A stretch of 15,752 nt of DNA from an uncultured Devosia sp. Lineage in GTDB: Bacteria; Pseudomonadota; Alphaproteobacteria; Rhizobiales; Devosiaceae. Of this stretch, positions 14,244-15,752 are shown in pieces (within the stretch, counting starts at the first letter, position 1; each line of letters begins with the position of its first letter). Made by a program: the position numbers and the translations under genes. A model generated the notes under the pieces. The model was not told where the DNA came from. It was given only the letters and a program-made list of their open reading frames with translations, and did no database searches. The stretch is from contig CAMLOA010000004.1 in the NCBI GenBank assembly GCA_946481445.1, forward strand, positions 1 through 15,752. The letters are read 5' to 3'.

Positions 14244-15126
14244 CGTCATCATTATCGGCGGCAGCTTTGCCGGCCTGGCCGCCGCCCTGCAGCTGGTGCG
14301 GGCGCGGCGCAAGGTCACCGTCATCGATACCGGCCTGCCGCGCAACCGCTTCGCCGGGCACTCGCACGGGTTTCTCGGCCACGATCATCGCGCGCCCGCC
14401 GACATCCTGGCCGATGCCCGCCGACAGCTCGGCCGCTACCCGACGCTGCGCCTCGTCACGGCCCGCGCCACCGGCATTGCCGGCAGTCCCGATGACTTCA
14501 CCGTCACCACCGAAACGGGTGAGGCCCTGCGCGGACGCCGGGTTCTGCTCAGCTATGGCATGGCCGACCAGATGCCCGCCATTCCCGGTTTTGCCGAAAG
14601 CTGGGGCAAGTCCATCGTGCCCTGTCCCTTCTGCGATGGCTACGAGGTGGCGGGGCGGCATTGGGGCCTGCTCTGGTCGGGCCCCCATTCCCACCACGCC
14701 ATCACGCTCTACCGGCAATGGACCGATCGCATCACCGTCTTTGCCGATGGCCACGCCATCGAGGACGCGATGCGGGCCGATATGGCGCGCACCGGAACGC
14801 CGCTGGTCGAGGGGCGCGTCACCGCCATCGAGCATGCCGGCGGCCAGATCGCGGCGGTCACCCTCGATGATGGCCGGTCGCTGGCCGTCGACGTGCTCTT
14901 TGCCCATCCACGCAATGCCCCCTCGGCCGATCTGCATGTGGGGCTCGGCCTGGCGCTCGCGCAGCATCCGCTGGGCCACACCATCACGGTCGACGACGCC
15001 AATCTTACCAGCCATCCGGGCATTTATGCCGCCGGTGACCTGGTCAATCCCATGGCCAGCGTCACCCTGGCCACCGCCAGCGGCGCCATGGCCGGCATCC
15101 ACGCCCTGCGCTCCATGCTGGTCTGA
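14236..15126 (+). CDS. Thioredoxin-reductase-like FAD/NAD(P)-dependent oxidoreductase
   Basis: The 296-residue flavoprotein has the FAD-binding motif IIIGGSFAGLAAALQL near the N-terminus, a CxxC centre CPFCDG (C130, C133) at the place of the redox disulphide of bacterial TrxB (CATCDG), and the C-terminal FAD motif GIYAAGDL. The second dinucleotide motif, normally GGGxSA for NADPH, reads WSGPHSHHAI here, so reductant binding may be altered. It probably reduces a disulphide or another small acceptor, but is not a standard TrxB. Of the in-frame starts at 14230 and 14236, the second is preferred because AAGGG (14223-14227) lies 8 bases before it. It overlaps the Rrf2 gene by 8 bases and is the last gene of the pair. 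Confidence 0.9.
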   Translation: MDDVIIIGGSFAGLAAALQLVRARRKVTVIDTGLPRNRFAGHSHGFLGHDHRAPADILADARRQLGRYPTLRLVTARATGIAGSPDDFTVTTETGEALRGRRVLLSYGMADQMPAIPGFAESWGKSIVPCPFCDGYEVAGRHWGLLWSGPHSHHAITLYRQWTDRITVFADGHAIEDAMRADMARTGTPLVEGRVTAIEHAGGQIAAVTLDDGRSLAVDVLFAHPRNAPSADLHVGLGLALAQHPLGHTITVDDANLTSHPGIYAAGDLVNPMASVTLATASGAMAGIHALRSMLV

Positions 15127-15173
15127 GGCAACGACCCCCCAGCGTGCCGGGCCGCCGACGCCTGCATCCCGAC

Positions 15174-15201
15174 AAAAAAAGGCGCCCCTTGCGAGGGCGC
15201 C
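15174..15201 (-). terminator. Intrinsic terminator of the DUF2852 gene
   Basis: GGCGCCC (15181-15187) pairs perfectly with GGGCGCC (15195-15201) around a 7-base loop. On the plus strand seven A precede it (15174-15180), so on the minus strand the hairpin is followed by seven T: a textbook intrinsic terminator for the leftward gene. Flanking GACA (15171-15174) and TGTC (15206-15209) could extend the pairing and let it also serve the converging flavoreductase gene. Confidence 0.8.
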
Positions 15202-15236
15202 AGTCTGTCGTTGGGAAACGACCGTCTCAGGAGGGC

Positions 15237-15255
15237 GGGGCGTTGGGGACGCCCC
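15237..15255. other. Second hairpin in the 3' region of the DUF2852 gene
   Basis: GGGGCGT (15237-15243) pairs perfectly with ACGCCCC (15249-15255) around a 5-base loop. It lies between the DUF2852 stop codon and its terminator. It may help to stabilise the transcript end; no coding or other signal is seen in 15202-15283. Confidence 0.4.
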
Positions 15256-15283
15256 TCAGGGAGGAGAGGAGGCGGGGCCGGCC

Positions 15284-15752
15284 TTAGCCGTTATTGCCCC
15301 AGCCATTGTTGGTGTCGCCATTGTCGGGCTTGGGGTCGGTATAGCCCTGGCGGTTGCCGCGGCGCTCGTTCATGAAGCGGTCGAATTCCTCGCGATCCTT
15401 GGCCTTGTTGAGGTTGGCCATGTATTCGTGGAAGGCTTCGATCTCCGCATCCAGCCGGGCGCGCTCTTCCTCGAGGCGCTTGAGCTGTTCGGCGCGATAT
15501 TCGTCAAAGGCCGCATTGCCGCTCGAGGTCATGCCATAGCTCCGATGATGGTTGTGCCAGCCGTGGTGGCGGTGCTTGCCCGAGGTGCACCAGTCACGGC
15601 CCTTGTTCCAGTAGGCCTGCGCTTTTTCCGCAGAGCCGCCGAACTTCTCACCCCAAAGGATGTAGCCGAGCATGGCCAGGCCGAGCGGCCAGAAGATGAT
15701 GAAGCCCAGTACCATGAGGGCGATGGTCAGCGGGGACCATTGAGGTTTGATG
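15284..15752 (-). CDS. DUF2852 membrane protein (5' end off window)
   Basis: The frame is open from the window edge to the TAA at 15286-15284. The first visible residues are IKPQWSPLTIAL, followed by MVLGFIIFWPLGLAMLGYILWG, a single membrane helix (only its start, MVLGFIIFWPLGLAML, is quoted as the motif). An ATG at 15715 lies inside this helix, and the DUF2852 family has residues before it, so the true start is almost certainly beyond 15752. After the helix come a basic, His-rich stretch (HRHHGWHNHHR), a charged coiled-coil (FDEYRAEQLKRLEEERARLD onward) and an Asn/Gly-rich tail ending NNGWGNNG. The family occurs mainly in Hyphomicrobiales; its function is unknown. The topology suggests one anchor with a cytoplasmic coiled-coil. 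An intrinsic terminator follows the gene. Confidence 0.88.
   Translation of the reverse strand, partial: IKPQWSPLTIALMVLGFIIFWPLGLAMLGYILWGEKFGGSAEKAQAYWNKGRDWCTSGKHRHHGWHNHHRSYGMTSSGNAAFDEYRAEQLKRLEEERARLDAEIEAFHEYMANLNKAKDREEFDRFMNERRGNRQGYTDPKPDNGDTNNGWGNNG

Noticed and set aside
13671..14345. Upstream extension of the secreted-protein frame on the minus strand (425 codons)
   Set aside because: The extension is antisense to the Rrf2 and flavoreductase genes; the ATG at 13670 has a strong ribosome site and starts a signal peptide.

Overview
This is GC-rich (roughly two-thirds G+C), densely packed chromosomal DNA of an alphaproteobacterium. The gene set points to Hyphomicrobiales (Rhizobiales), perhaps a Devosia-like genus: a che cluster of alphaproteobacterial type, a sitABCD-type metal transporter behind a Fur/Mur-like palindrome, a DUF2793 + peptidase-S74 protein and a DUF2852 protein. 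The genus is inference; the class is fairly secure.

Layout. (1) 1-4614, plus strand: end of a chemotaxis operon. It holds the 3' end of a methyl-accepting chemotaxis protein (MCP), then cheW, cheR, cheB and a 579-residue soluble MCP-like protein that overlaps the end of cheB. CheR methylates and CheB demethylates receptor glutamates, while CheW couples receptors to CheA; cheA and cheY are not in the window. (2) 4731-5759: a membrane-anchored alpha/beta hydrolase. (3) 5921-9435: a 19-bp palindromic operator followed by four translationally coupled genes (binding protein, ATPase, two permeases) that form a cluster A-I metal ABC importer. The ligand set H-H-E-D and the lack of a His-rich loop favour Mn/Fe (SitABCD) over Zn (ZnuABC). 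(4) 9436-9713: a non-coding stretch with a perfect 12-bp-arm palindrome, probably a dispersed intergenic element. (5) 9714-10736: an orphan DUF2793 protein with a C-terminal intramolecular chaperone (S74) domain, normally seen in phage or gene-transfer-agent tail proteins.

(6) 10726-11789: a TetR-family repressor and a divergent VOC-fold (glyoxalase-like) gene, separated by two inverted repeats that look like operators. (7) 11881-13005: a Gfo/Idh/MocA dehydrogenase with its own likely promoter. It is separated by a strong hairpin from (8) a convergent gene for a small secreted four-cysteine protein (13068-13670, minus). (9) 13751-15126: an Rrf2-family regulator overlapping a thioredoxin-reductase-like flavoprotein with a CPFC motif. 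A perfect 7-7-7 inverted repeat sits across the Rrf2 start codon, suggesting autoregulation. (10) 15174-15752: a minus-strand DUF2852 gene whose start lies beyond the window, with a textbook intrinsic terminator.

No tRNA, rRNA, CRISPR array, transposase or integrase was seen. Most of the window is ordinary accessory or housekeeping content. The points most worth a second look are the double-tip MCP-like protein, the Rrf2/flavoreductase module with its start-codon operator, the TetR/VOC dual operator, the orphan S74 protein and the palindromic element at 9488-9512.
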